From Phallus indusiatus (taxonomy: Eukaryota > Basidiomycota > Agaricomycetes > Phallales > Phallaceae), in assembly GCA_027605045.1 (NCBI GenBank), contig JAQFWX010000039.1, positions 62,001 through 126,000 of the forward strand: 64,000 nt of DNA, in the 5' to 3' direction. The position numbers were made by a program, and so were the translations under genes. Within the stretch, counting starts at the first letter, position 1, and every line of letters starts with the position of its first letter. Positions 24,749 through 38,260 of this stretch are shown in pieces. Under the pieces are notes generated by a model, which saw nothing but the letters and a program-made list of their open reading frames with translations, made no database searches and was not told where the DNA came from.

Positions 24749-27700
24749 ATGGATCAAGTTAATCCGTGGTGGCTCTCTACCAGCGCTAGTCACCTACACG
24801 AACCTACCGCATCCCAGGGCCTGACAGTACATCAGGAGGATTGCGAGCTACTATCCTTGCAAGAAGATCATGAGTTGTATCACCCGCATGATAATGTCTC
24901 CGAAAGTTATTATAGTTACAAGCGTCGCCGTCTGGTTGGAATTGACCATACGTCTGCAACTTGGCACCCGAGTTGGAACGTTTCAGGAGGGCCCGTGAGT
25001 ATTTCCGTCCGATTAACTGTAAAGTTTAGTATTTAGAAACCAGGACACTGTTAATATGAAGGAAGCTAGCGAGACGAATGCACTACGCTCGCAGACTGTA
25101 AACTCTAGCCCGCAGTTTTCAAACGACGTCGATCCTGTCCGTCCTCTCACTGTTTGTTATACATGTTGTACTCAAGTGATTCACTCAGAGTTTTACCTTG
25201 GATGATCAAAACAACAATCATCTCTCAAACACTACTGGCGTGATCGTTTCAACCGGCGGTATAAAAATATCTGGTAGATTTAGAATTTCTCATTCGAAGT
25301 CTCGGTTTATCTCATCGGGAATTCCCGTGATAAAGATGTTTGCATGCTTAATCCCCCATCAAAAAGCAATCCGAAATTTAAAATAATCATCAAGTGCGGC
25401 ATTAAAGACTATAAGGCTTCGAAAAGTGCAAATGGGAAAGGGAAATGTGATAACGATCGCGTAATCTGGAATGAACCTTTGGTCTTGTATGTTCAAGATC
25501 ATAATATTCTCAGATTTTGGAGCTCACGCCGCCACTCAGTGCTGGTGGTATTACTGACGGAACTCTCTTGACTTTTACCGTGCGGAATAAACAATTCCTA
25601 AAGGATATTACAATTGGCGCCTGGGAGTGCCGGGCCATTGACCTATTCGACATGCAAAGCAATTTTGGTTAGTTATACTATCGTCGTTATTCGAGTATTA
25701 ATGACATTATTTTAGGTTCATGCAAATTAGGCGTCGCTGGAGAATGTCAACTAACATTCAATATCGAAAAAATATCTGGACTGGACGTCGTTTCGGGAAT
25801 GATAGCACAAGCCTCAGCAGAGCTGGGAAGCCTATCGAATCTAAAAGCGCCGGCTCAGGCCGCTACTGTTATCGATTCTGCGGCGCAAATTTATAATGAT
25901 AATGAGAAGACTTGGTCATCGTTTCTCGACACATTTCAGGTATTTATGAAAGTGATGGATAATGTTTCCCAGGTAGGTCCGTTAGCTAGCACGCACTTAT
26001 CCTTCTTTAACGCTCTTTAAGGTAAACATATATGCGCAAACAGTGTGGAGTATCCTATCTGTCATTCCGAAGGTAATAGCCTTCTCTTTTTTTCGGGATG
26101 ATGAGTTATATAACTTGATTTTGCAAGGCTATTATTGAGAGAAAAAACCATGACGACAAAGTCAGACAGTTATATGAAAAATTAAATGATATTTACGAAT
26201 ATATTACGCGTGCAGAGTGGTTTACCAAACTTGCTGCGACCCAGTCCACAATCCAGTCCACAAAACGGATTGTGATACTTTCCACGCTGGTTCAACAAAC
26301 GATCGAATGTGCGTATTTTATCAGCGAGTACACTGCGGAAAGCACAGGTTGTTTCTTTCTCAAGTCATATGATTGTGCAATGATCTGACGTCGAAGTTCT
26401 AGTCAAAAACATAGTCAAGGCAATTGGTGGGAACATGGATGCCAAAATTCAAGCTTTCAACGACAAACTCGACCACCTTAAAACGGTGATGACGGATTCG
26501 GTCAATCTTGACACGAGCATTATAACACTTTGTGTATCTGAGAAAACCACAGAACTAAGTACGTGAGTCATCAAGCTTATATCTTTCTCAGATTCATGAT
26601 CTTGTTTCATAAGATGAACTCACATTGCTCGGGGAAATACCCTACGATTCTGGTGCCGGGTATTTTCCAAATAAAGAATGTTTACCGGGGACTCGACAAA
26701 CGCTGATCAATGAGATATACAAGTGGGCCAATGACGACTCAGCAGCACAGATACTTGTTCTTAGTGGACAAGCAGGGATAGGAAAGTCTGCGATAGCACA
26801 TACCATCGCTAAACTGTTCAAAGAACAGAATCGACTCGGGTCCATGTTCTGTTTCAGCCAAAGCTATCCCGGCCGGCGCAATCGTCTCTTTAGCACTATA
26901 TCCCGCGACCTGGCTGACGGCGACACTACGTGGCGAAAAGAATTGGTGAAGGTTATTAACAACAACTCTGCGGTTCGGAAGAAAGAGGACGCCAGAACGC
27001 AATTTGATGAACTTATTATCAAGCCTTCCAAAAATGTAGCAACTATTGGACCCGTGGTCGTCGTTGTGGATGCATTAGATGAAAGTGGAGATCGCAAAGA
27101 ACGCAGGGAAATCCTGAAAATCCTCCTCAAAGAATGGACCAAGCTTCCGAAGAACTATCGTATGATCGTTACTACTCGCCCAGAGCAAGACATTGAGGAC
27201 CAATGCCAAAAATCCGGTATTCTCTGTAAGCGAATAGGCGATATTGACACTAAGGAAACGCGTCACGATATTGAAGCCTATGTCTCGAGTCGTCTTGCCC
27301 CAATATCATCGATACTAGACGAGATAGACAAAAATTGGTGCAATACACTAGCCGAGCAGTCTGAAGGTCTTTTCCAATGGGCTCAGACAACTTGCAAGCT
27401 TATTGATACTACCGTCACACGTCCACAGCTCATAAGGGAAAACTGGGAAACTTGCGTGTCAAGCTCTTCTTCCTCACTATACCATCTATATCATCAGATC
27501 ATTTCAAACCAACCAGAGTCCCGCCGCCCTAGTTTCAAAGAACAGTTCAAGACAATAGTAGGCGCTATTATAACTGCACAAGAACCTCTTTCAATCCACG
27601 CGCTACAAAATATCTTTGAGGATATTGAAGATATCAGGTCAATACTCACCCCGCTGGGATCATTTTTTTCTGGAATTCATGACCCATCAGGATCTACTCC

Positions 27701-30644
27701 GGTTCGACCTCTTCACACGTCGTTATTCGATTTTTTCATGGCCCAGAAAATCTCGGAGAAAAATCAAGAGATCGGCAAAAAAATAAACGATTACTACATT
27801 GACACGTCAAACCAAAGCCGGATGGCGCTCGGTTGCCTCAAGGTGATGAATCGGATGCTCTGCTTCAATATTTGTCAACTTGAGACATCACACCTGCGCA
27901 ATTGCAATGTGCCCGATTTCGATTCACGTGTCGAGAAAGCTATTCCGTTGCACTTGTCATACTCATGTCGATTTTGGACCTTTCATCTTCAATCATCTCC
28001 TGTTAATGGCGAACTTATTCGTGAAATCCGGAGATTGTTGGATGATAACCTGTTGTATTATTTTGAGGTGCTCAGTTTGTTAAACGTGGTCGAACGTGGC
28101 TGCCTAGCAATGCAAGAATTAGCGGATTGGTGTAAAGTGGGTGATTCTTTACCTGTTGCATATCTGGAGATTGAATCAGATGGTAGGATGCAGACGGTGC
28201 CCTGGCTGAGGACGCGACGGACACATGGCAGTTTGCATATGATTTCAAAAACGTTATGTCGGAGAGCACACCGCATCTCTACGTCTCAGCACTTCCCTTT
28301 GCCCCTCGTGATTCATTTTTGTTCAGAAAGCATCTTGAGAGGTATCCTGGGCTGTTTACGTTTGATCTTGGTCAGCCCGCCGTCCGCTCTTTATACAAAA
28401 CCGATATCACGCAAAAATATGCCTTTGGGCATACCAAGACATTTGCCTTTTCTCCGAAAGGCACTTATTACGCAACTGGAACCTTTTTTGAATTTTTTGT
28501 ATGGAACTACATAACAGGGGAGAAGGAGGTTCATCATACAATTTCCCCGACCGACGTCGTATTTTCCCCTGATGGAGAATCAGTTTACTGTTGTTGTTGG
28601 GAAGGTGATATCCTGATATGTAATATGGTGACAAGGGAAATTGAGATAGAGAAATATGGGGATATAGTCGGTGATGAGTGTGAACATTGCACTATATCTT
28701 CGGACGGGCGCTTTATAGTTTGGCGGACGGACGAGGAAGTACTTGTACTCGACCGAGGAATTCGTCAGATTGTTGAACGATTTGAAGGGAACCACCATTT
28801 CTCGGCAATTTCTCCCAGCGGGGAATGGATTGTCCTTTGTGGAAAATATGACAGAGAGATGTACATATGGAATACTCGGAAACAAACGCAAGCTGTCATG
28901 CCCTGCCATGCTAATTGGCGGAAACCGGAAATCACACTCACCGACAAACACATTGCTTTCAAATCAGATGACAGCTCAATAGACATCTGGGATTTATGGA
29001 CAAACACTAGAATCACTGGAATTCAGCAGGGGACGAACGTCACAAGCTTCTGTCTTTCTCCTGATGGTCAATATATCTTTTCTACCTCCGCCCGCATGTA
29101 CTCGATTTGGAGCGTGGCTACGGGAGAATTAATAAGTGGATCCTATGAAGATGAATTCAGCCGGTGCTTAGGGTTCTCACACGATTCCAAATTAATTGCG
29201 TTGGAAACATACCATAGAAAAATCCACGTTCGAAAGTGGGATGAATTCATAGAACCGAGTCTCCTACAGGAAATTTATTTGGTGGATGAAGCTTGGTTGC
29301 GGGGTGCATATCTCATTCTTCAATATACGGCGTTTTCCCGTGAACGTCGCCTCCGGATCTCGGATATTACGACAGTGAACACGATTGTTTTTGAAGCTGA
29401 ACTTGAAGACAAAGGACTCGTCGGTGTTTCTCCTAATGAAGAAAATGTATGTGTGGCATATGGCAACAGTCAGGGACTCTGTCTCTGGAAGGACAAAGGA
29501 GGCGAAATCGTTATGGATGGATCAGTCTGTTCAATCACTGCACTCATCTGTTTGGAGAATCATCTCATTTGTGGACACGAAAAAACCATCACGATATGGA
29601 ATAGTCGTATGGTTTGGAGTCCAATCGACTTGCCATGTAAACTGAAATCCCTTCTCCCCGTGCGAGGTACCCTCTTTGCTGTCATTTATGACGATAAAGC
29701 GGAAGTTTGGGATTGCAACTCGGGTGACAGAGTTGCGATATTTACATTGGATCCAAACTCCTGGTGGTATTCCCCGATTGATGTTTCTGCTAACGGGAAA
29801 CATGTCATCTGCATGTCAGAGAATGGCATCGATATATTAGATCCAATAGGAGTGAAAGTGAACTCATTTTCATTCCCACATCTCGCTTTGGGTTTGAAAA
29901 GGGAACGGTCCCTCAACGGAAAGTATCTAGTATGGATCGACGACAAAGGGTTAAAACTCTTCGATGTTGACACCGAAACATTACTAACTGGCCCGTCGTT
30001 CAGTCCACCCGTTCACCGTTTATGGTTCACCAATGATTCAAAGTGTATTGTAACAGTGTCTTACAGTGAGGTTGATCCCTGGCTACATCATTGGTGGAAC
30101 CTCGGGTTTATAAATATCTCGGACATACAACCCAAAAACACGATCATCAGGACAATTCGGTGCGGGGTAGAACCTTTAACTGTGAGCGAAAGACATCTAG
30201 TTAAAACTAGAGGGGACCTCACGGGATGTTACGTCTGGGACTTGGATACGTATGAGACAATGTCTACTTCCTACAACACTCCTCCACTCGCCGCCAATAA
30301 TTCCAACATCGAGAGGTGAGTGTAGTCTTACTTGCATTCAACGTGGTTCACTAAGAGAGATATTCAGAACATCGGTATCCAACATAACAGAAACATTGGA
30401 TTATAGCTACGCGTTCGTGGCCTGGAAAAAAGCGTCACTCTTCCCCTTCACTAAAATAAATCATTGCAACGGATGGTGTTTAGGTTCGCAAGGTGAACTT
30501 TTATATTGGGCTCCAGAAAAAATGAGAGAGCGGTTCTGGGTTCCATGCATGACGCATATGCCACATCGGAACATCATAAAACTGAATTTCACAAATTTCG
30601 TACATGGTTCAGACTGGACAAAATGTAGACTCAGAAACAACTAA
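24749..30644 (+). CDS. NLR B: extended C2-like / helical / NACHT / WD40 receptor
   Basis: Predicted receptor of about 1757 residues in 12 exons: 24749-24994, 25044-25097, 25189-25273, 25336-25486, 25540-25667, 25716-25972, 26022-26072, 26128-26347, 26403-26558, 26614-28140, 28194-30315, 30368-30644. Summed exon lengths are divisible by three with no stop. The first three exons add an acidic, low-complexity N-terminal extension (VHQEDCELLSLQEDHELY) shared with C but absent from A and D. The C2-like part has VIWNEPLVL. Walker A is GQAGIGKSA, Walker B VVVVVDALDES, followed by TTRPEQD. The WD40 propeller is degenerate. An apparent -1 shift near 25330 disappears when the 62-nt intron 25274-25335 is removed; all four paralogues have splice signals there. 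The 3' end is LSNF-like FVHGSDWTKCRLRNN. Exon 2 (54 nt) is the least certain. Confidence 0.78.
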
Positions 30645-31393
30645 AGTTCAAACATAATTATTGAATACAATTTGTGTTTCCAGAATTGACTTTTACATGT
30701 CTGTGCCGAACACCTCGACAACTTTCAAGTTATGTAAAGAAGCATATTCTCCCGGTTTTTAATTTGCGCCCAGGATATGAAATCACATACATGTATACAG
30801 AATATAAGTCATACTCTCAAATTGAACCCAGGGAATGGGACATTGAGAGTCGTATCTGTCAAAATGCTCGGCGTTCGCCGGACAAGGCTACATCAGCGTT
30901 CAGCGCATGATATGACTATGGTTGCACACAAGCAACACCAGAATTTCTAGGCGTTAGTACCGAAAGATATTACTTCAGAGCTAGAAAAAAAAGGAGGAGC
31001 GAAGGAATCATTGAATAACCTGTCTTTCTGCAATGAAAAGGTATTTGGTTTTTTAGTGAGCACCATATATTGTCCACAGCCTCACAAATTTCAAAGATAT
31101 CTTCCATCTGATCTTTATCTTGGAATTTTGCAACGAGTGGAACAGCATCGCTCGGCCCCACAGTTACTACATTCACAAGTCAAAAATGAAGTAGTACCAT
31201 CAATTCAACTTTTGGGAAATATGGTGATGTGTGCTTGGAAAACTCGGGGAGATTGGAGATGTTGACCGTCTTAAGTGATATGCAAGATTAAGAACATAGT
31301 TGACAAATTTCATCATTAGAACGCTATTCTGGTGCAACCCTGCCGGGAATTTTTGTCAAGCATCTAGTATTTACCGATGGATAGCTCGCGTAA
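30645..31393. other. 3' flank of NLR B
   Basis: 30690-30880 is related to the C 3' flank (47860-48010) and to 58500-58640 downstream of D, so the duplicated unit extends about 250 nt past the stop codon. The rest, up to the F-box gene end, holds no supported gene. Confidence 0.5.
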
Positions 31394-32985
31394 TTACTGT
31401 GAATGTAAATTAAAAATATAGTCCGGTGAAAGGAAAATCAAACGCACTGTAATAAAAAATCTCAGGTCCATGGTATAGGACGCATCAGCTACATCAAGTG
31501 AACGAAACCAACCAATTTTGGGGCACCAGGTCCAATAGTAATAGCTAAGTATACACAGTTTTTCTAAAGTTGGATGAGAACGGTATCTAGGATCATCAAC
31601 ACGTCCAACAGGGCAACTAGCTGGGGGACAATCATAATCGTCGCAATGCTCGCCGCCCTCACCGGATACAATACATTGTTTCAGATGATGAAACTTAGGA
31701 AGAACGGATAATACCATATCAGATAATTCCTGCAGTAAACAAGTAATTAAAGGATAAGCACCCAAAGAGAAATAAAAAGAACCTCATAAGTCCATGGACA
31801 ATGTTCCATGGCCACAATTTCAACGATAGATGCATTGGGGAAGACCCGAGTCAAATGAAAAAGATCTTCTGCCTTATCTATTAAGCCGTTATAAAGCACG
31901 TGTTTTATGCTTCGTGAGACCACAGTATAACTATCTGGGAAGTTTATTCCATCAAAGGTGAGTATATGGAGTTTGTCAAGCATTCTTGTAGAGGCTATGC
32001 TGTTGGCGATACATGGAGGTGACATCAACGTTTTAAGATGAGGTACCGTAGCATCGGGAAGAATAAAAGGTATTTCGGTGTGAATGTAGCCGACTATCCG
32101 TAATTCGCATAGATTGGGAGTAAGATCAAGAAAGCTGCGAATATGCATAAGGATGCTATGGTCGCCCTGAATGATCCAAGGACCATGTATTGAAAGTTTT
32201 CGTAATTTGGGAAGAGCTATTGGCAGACTATCATTGGCAAGTATATGCGGAAGAAAATCGAGGGGAATGGAAAAGACGGTGAATTGGTTGATGAGGGAAA
32301 TGAAAAGTTTAATATCCTCGGAGGGACATTGTTGAAGAGGCAAGCCCAGGTAATATTGAAAAATATGCAGAGAAGGGGCGGTGACTTGAAACTTTATTGG
32401 TTCAATCTTGGACAACCAAGGCTCGTGAATACAAAGAGATCGGAGATTGGGTATGTGCAAAATGTGAAAGAAAAACTCCGGTACGAATTCACAATCCCAG
32501 CATCCAAGATGATAGAGTCGAGGCAAACTCGAAAGGAGTGTGATAGCTTCTTGGTACACGACGGGATGTAACCGAGAGACTTGACTGGCGCGATCTGAAT
32601 CGGATTCGGGGTCGCCGGCACCTATGATTAAGTCAACTAAGTCACTATCCTCCTCGGAGTCTTGATCGTCACGAGGGCAGATACTCAAACTAATTAAGGA
32701 CAATCGGCAGATAGCGTTTAGTATGATAGGAAGCGATTGGAGTGCTCGGACGCGTCGAATGAATTTTTTCAAGTAATAAGGTTCGTCGTCGTGACCATAA
32801 AGTTTTAATTCGTAGAATAGAGCAGGGAAAGCGATATCGCGAATGAACTTGTTAGTCGACGCCAGAGATATGATGTCGCGTCTAGTCCGGAAGTCGTCTA
32901 GACCATGGCGGACGATTTGCAGCCAAATATCACCCGGAAGACTAAGAGGTGCCGGTGAATCGCTGTGTTCCTGTGACTTTGACAT
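31394..32985 (-). CDS. F-box protein
   Basis: Predicted 512-residue protein in two exons on the minus strand: 32985-31783 and 31729-31394, with a 53-nt phase-0 intron (GTTCTT ... CTGCAG). Residues about 14-65 match an F-box: LSLPGDIWLQIVRHG, then DIISLASTNKFIRDIAFPALF. The remainder is rich in Leu with repeated PNLxxL / LPKLRKLSI patterns, as in basidiomycete F-box proteins with degenerate leucine-rich repeats. Such proteins usually bind Skp1 and select substrates for SCF ubiquitin ligases; the substrate is unknown. Retaining the intron would give a stop after 12 more codons. It is the only single-copy minus-strand gene in the window and lies convergently to NLR B. The acidic loop (DDQDSEEDSDLVD) is notable. 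Start ATG is followed closely by the F-box, which supports it. Confidence 0.82.
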
Positions 32986-33212
32986 TGTTGAGCATGAAGA
33001 AAAAAAAAAAGCTCCCAGCGCCTACGTGACACGATGTTACGCGCCGGGAGCAGCAATTCGACCTCTAAATTTCTTTTCCTTTGCTCCAAACATCCGCAAT
33101 ACTTCTAAGCAGTAGCAATTCTGCGCTGTACAATATTCCCGTTGTATTAGTCGTGTGGACACACTGGGAATGGGCAAGCAAGATTACGTGACGTCACTAT
33201 TCAGTGTCACCC

Positions 33213-34260
33213 TCAACGCCGTGTTGGACCATCGCGCTGCCCCGTATCAAAGTTTTGCTTCGCCCTCATCAACTCATCAATGGCGAACCTCCATAGAATT
33301 CTCGCAACATCATCCCAAGAATATCTAACATCACAAATCCCGTTCAACCCTGCTCTACATGCCCAGCACGATCTCTCCCCCAAGCTCCTCGCACGGAGGA
33401 ACTTCTCTGAGCTCCCGCCTCCACAGCGCATTCACTGATTGTGTGGATAAAAAACGAAGAAAGGCGAATAAAAGTCGACGGATGGAATAGAGAGCGTGTG
33501 TATCTCAAGCTCTTGGATCGCACACAAAGTCTCTTGCCGCCAGCACTGTCGGCGAGTTGAGAAAACAATAAGTGCGTCAAAGTCATATTCTTGAATCTTG
33601 ATAACGGTTCCTTCACTGCTCAGTTGTATTCTAGGCGCGTCATAAGCGTTGTGATTATCTGAGAAGTCTACCAAGAGAACCTTCAGCTGCTCTGTCAGAC
33701 GATATACGAGCGATGCGTGGGTCTGATAACCAGAATTAGTACCTTCCTATACGTCTTGGACACGATTTCTTCCCTTCAGATGGAATATAAGCATTATACC
33801 AGGCACAGGAGAAGATCCTCTATCTCTAAATGATGTTACTCCGCAACATCTCAGCGAGCTAGAGAAAGAAGTCATCCGGGCCAAAAGCGAAATCGTAAGT
33901 GGCATTATAATCTATCTCACTCACCTCTATTAGATTTTGACGATGACATCAGACGAAATATCGAACTTACCTATCTCAAACCTTCCTGGACCTGGACATT
34001 GGCTTGCTTCATGAGGAGCTCTGGTCCTGCAGAAACAGAGATTGTCACCTTGCTCAGGTTCGTCTCAGGAACGTCAACAGACTCATTCATTGCGTCTATT
34101 TGCTCTTCATTTGGACCCTCATCCTTCTTGGGAAAACTCTCAGAGGACATGTACTTAAAAGGCTATATTCGGGTGTCAAGAGTTGAAGAAGCCGTGGACG
34201 AATCACTGGATCTAGACGGGCCAGGAAACGAGCAGTTTGGCGTTGTTGAATTCTGATAAA
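33213..34260 (+). pseudogene. Coding-like fragments of unknown gene
   Basis: A plus-strand frame from ATG 33281 reads MANLHRILATSSQEYL and ends at TGA 33437 after ARRNFSELPPPQRIH. Further on, from about 33781, a piece reads GTGEDPLSLNDVTPQHLSEL and then EKEVIRAKSEI, ending at a GTAAGT donor (33895). A TAG acceptor follows near 33934, then ILTMTSDEISNLPISNLPG before a stop at 34011. Amphipathic composition and a good donor suggest real exons. A third open frame, 33999-34256, overlaps in another frame and is related to 11660-11800. The pieces do not join into one intact gene, and the family is unknown. Confidence 0.3.
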
Positions 34261-34339
34261 ATGGGCAGAAGGGTTGAAGGACGCTGTAAGTTGTTCGTGC
34301 TTTCTTCTGCGGAGACAACGGGATTGATTTTGCCTGTGA

Positions 34340-35190
34340 TTGACGGCCGATAGAACTGATCAATCTCGACTGCTAGGTCGTGGACCGCGTGATCTAGGAC
34401 GATTGCTTCGAGAAGAGAAGATGCGCGAGAAGGTTGCTAGCGTAAGCTGTAAAATAGTTATGAAGACATCCCTTGCATTGATACATTTTCATTGATAGTT
34501 GGAGCAAGAACCGTTGACAGCGGTTATGACTTGGGGAGAGCGAACGCGAAGGCCTTTCCTTGTGCATGGAGAAAGCATGTTAGAGTCTCTAGCAGAGTCG
34601 GTATGTGGTATGTTTGCATTTTGAAAAGACTACTCATGATGCATGACGGTTGGATCAGTACCCACGCGGAACAACACCCCAACCCATCGGATCGGTGACT
34701 GGTCAGCGTACGACACCCGCCTTTGTCGGTCATCAACCAACAGCGAACCATGATCACGTTTGAGATAACACAAGCGCGTTTTGGTGTACAAACTCAAGAT
34801 GGTAATACTTCTACCAAAACACTGGTACCAGCAATGTCGTCGTATGTGCTTGAACCGGGAAGATGCACCAATGTCAAATCTGTCGACACCTGCTTTAATC
34901 CAAAATATGGACATTGATCTGGGCATAGCTGGCATAGAATATGCGTCAACGCGTCAACTGTCAGCTCTCTCAAATAAAGCACGTCGTCAACGTCGCATAG
35001 TCATTCTTGTGGTTGCATACTGAAGGGACGGGGGGGGCTCGCATTGACGAATGTTGAACCAAAGAGCGATTATCTTTTACGCTCATGCAACGCTTGTATT
35101 TGTTTGCGATTATAATTATCTTTTTGTTTAAACATGAGCACTGAATAATATAAATGCAATATCATCTTTTATATAAGGGCAAGATCCAAG
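34340..35190 (+). pseudogene. Block P copy 2: decayed coiled-coil gene
   Basis: The best-preserved exon of block P is here. LREEKMREKVAS runs to a GTAAGC donor (34442) and an acceptor near 34499. The next exon reads LEQEPLTAVMTWGERTRRPF and continues LVHGESMLESLAES to a GTATGT donor near 34601. Downstream, 34910-35022 carries the piece LSNKARRQRRIVILVV, which aligns with 10290-10370 and 37730-37790. Stops are present upstream, so no intact product is predicted. 35030-35190 is plain AT-rich sequence. Confidence 0.35.
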
Positions 35191-36860
35191 ATTGAGGACA
35201 GTATCCTTTACAGACAATGGAACTAACTGGGAAACAAAGGCAAAGGTTCGACTTACAATAGCTCAGGGCAAGGAAGAGGTCTGGGTACCGGGTGATTGTG
35301 GGGTTGGGCTATCTTGTTCCGGCGACAGTTACAAGCAGAGCTTGCCTTTCCCGAAAAAGCCTAGGACTACATCGTTTTGAGTCGTTCTTCTCTAGCCCAT
35401 GATTATACAACGAATTAAAGTGGGTGTAGATGAAAAGACGATAAAATCCTGAGACAATCGTAGAGAACAGAAATAGAAGCGCCGCTCTCTTCTTTCCATC
35501 CCGAGACTCGCGCCTTATACACCGACCTAATTATATCCAGGATTGAGAATAAGACGCAAGCTGCTGGCAGCAGCTGTAGGAAACGGTTCTGCATACGATA
35601 CAACCTCAACATTGACAAGCAGGGACCATAGGCCATATGAGGTTGTGCGCCGGAATGGGTGTCATGACCATTACGTTTGTCCATCTTTAGACGACTGCCG
35701 CTTTGATCGCTCAGAGTGACCGCTGGCAAAGCATGTGCCAGCATTGACTCCTGCCTAATTGGCGTCAATGGCGGAGAACGAGTGCGTTGTGCGCTTCAAA
35801 GGAGCCGATCTTGAAAGACAAAAGTCCTGACAGCATACATAGATGAGAGGAACCCCCACTGGAGTATGGCGTGGCACGAAGTTGCGTTTGGCACAATTTC
35901 AGCGATGTTGATCTGCTGAGGAAATAATCCCTACGATCGTTGCAAAGATCGTCCTAGGCTTCGTTAACTAGTCTGAATGCCGAGTCCATGGTGACCGAGA
36001 TCATTACCGTTCGCCGCTCAATCTCCCGTCACCAAAGGATGATACTGCGTTAGCTACACGGGGTGTTCCAGTCCCACTTGAAGCTCGACGGACGCACTGC
36101 ACTAAACAAAACTGCTAGGTTGATACCGCGAGACAAACCTGTGAACCGACCGTATCTATTCCGCGCATAATTATAACGCCCCGATGACTAGACTTGCGGC
36201 AGCATGTGGCGAGAAGTGATTTAAAGAGCCAGTCCCAGTCTAACTGTGGACATATGCTATCGGACTGCATACGTGACGGTGCTTAGTTCACAGTGTGCGA
36301 ATGCCGAGAAGGTATATGGGTGTAAGGGTTAGGAACGAGGTCGACGTCTGTGGACATGTTCAAACATGTTGATGAAGTGAATGCGAATGGAAAAACGATC
36401 ACACATGTCATGCACGGGTCCGAGCAAAGAGTCGACGAAACTGCGCATGATAGCAGAGGATGTATTATCGGCGGAGGACGGGCATCGATGGAACGGGAAT
36501 CATGAAGTGGAGAATAGGAAGTAACCAAGCTTAGCTTTAGGTCGGAGAAAAAGGACTGGGAGACTAGGGGAGACTCTATTCGAACCTAAAAAGATCAAAC
36601 CGGATAAGGAGGCCAGAAAATAGTGCATAATTGTGTCAATACACGGCCACCCAAAGTACTTTTACGAAAACCCGACGGTGGACGAACGTAGAAGTGCCGA
36701 AAGCAGAGATGGGAATGCAGCCGAACAAACGTTACGTTCAACGTTCACAGCGACGCGTAATTGATTGATATGCACCCGAATGTCATATAAAAAGACCCGC
36801 ACATCGGGTGTTCGTTCGTGGTCTGACTCGCTCATCAGGGAAGCTTAAGAAGTGTAGCCT
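35190..36860. repeat. Spacer blocks U, Q and S (short copy)
   Basis: 35220-35520 is block U, 35540-36300 a shortened block Q, and 36290-36850 block S. The last part (36740-36850) closely matches 50220-50330 and joins to sequence like the window start (1-20), so S is followed by T in the ancestral order. No gene is supported. Confidence 0.6.
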
Positions 36861-36899
36861 CGAAACTAGCCCTTGTGATTACGTCACCTCCCTCTTAGG

Positions 36900-38260
36900 A
36901 GTTAGGACGACCACATAGGGAGGTTCCTTGCTGGTTTATTTTGCGGTGAAGAATAAGAACTTGCTGTTCGTATTAAATTCATCTGAGATTATACTGCATT
37001 GGGATATACTAGGTTTTTTCTGCAGGTCAATCTAGACCGCAAACTGCACGTCCCACGACGGTTATACATACTTCGAGAAGAAGATGAGGGCAACTAGAGA
37101 GAAACTAGGCGTAAGTTAAGATATTTATAAGAAGAAGATTTTACTGTGATTGACACATCCTTGCTTAATAGTTAGACCAGGAGCTGTCAACAGCGGTTAC
37201 TACTATGACTTGGTAAAGCGAACACGAAAGACCTTTCCTTGTTAATGGAGGAGGCACGTTGGGATCTTTGTAAGTTATGCATGCGAATGTGCTCACTCTA
37301 TTTAATAAGGTTCATGATGGTTTGGTTAGAAAGTTTGTCCTAGATCAATACTTCCAATGGAGGCAACACCAGCATCCCGCTCGGCGGCTGGAGAGCTCAC
37401 AACAGCGAATGAACGACAGCCCTTTGGGAACTACAGTCAAAAAAATTCAATGTTAAGGCCTCAATAACACTGCCAGCATCATCTTCGTCTTATATAAACC
37501 TGAATCGGGAATAAAGGCGGATACCCCACTGTCCCAAGTCTGCCAAAACCAGTATCTAATCCAAGACATGGACATGGAACCGAGGCATGGGCAGCGTACT
37601 GTATAGTCATCTCCGATTATCGCTCGTATGCCTCGTCTTCCTTCGAACGCGTTGGCTGTTTGCTCTGAGTGATGGCAGCACGTCTGTTCAATAAGCGGGA
37701 CTCGTCTCGGTCTAGCGCTGACAGCTCTCTCTCCAAGAAAGCACACCGTCAGCTTCGTTTTCTTCATCAATGTTCTTGTTATTGTATGCCGAAGGGAATT
37801 CTCGGACCCAGATGATGAAGTAGGTGAAGGACGAATCTTGAGTCCATTACTGTTACCACCCAGCAAAGTCTTCCGTCCAACATCTTTCCTCACAAGCCCA
37901 ACTAAAGCGACCCCCATCCGGTTCAAAACTAAATTATCTGTGAATAGTTTATTGTACAGAGCATCTTCTTAGTAGGCTAACACTACATATGTAGGTGATT
38001 GATCCCAATGCCGTATGATCAGCTCCGATTTCCTGCTTTGCAGTCTTAGCAAGATCGCTAGCGACGCTTCGGCCCATATTTCGGTGACCAGGCATCGACG
38101 TCGTCGTTTGATGGCTCTAACCTTGAAATGCTCTCGGATCAATACTCAAACGTCAATTTCCTACAATGCAACATTGATAACGTCGCAGACGTTTACGAGA
38201 AAATACCGTGTAACGTCAATCTGTGATCGCATGGTTTACTTTACACTGATTATGCCCATT
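36900..38260 (+). pseudogene. Block P copy 3: decayed coiled-coil gene
   Basis: Aligned with 9420-10700. An exon-like piece reads VNLDRKLHVPRRLYILREED near 37025-37090, then a GTAAGT donor at about 37110 and an acceptor near 37171, followed by LDQELSTAVTTMTW and a stop. 37560-37880 aligns with 10130-10440, and 38070-38190 with 10610-10690. The minus-strand open frame 37926-37453 overlaps the same stretch and is regarded as a shadow. Confidence 0.35.

Noticed and set aside
25320..25345. Frameshift in NLR B C2-like exon
   Set aside because: It is removed by the 62-nt intron 25274-25335, which has splice signals and matching phase in all four paralogues.
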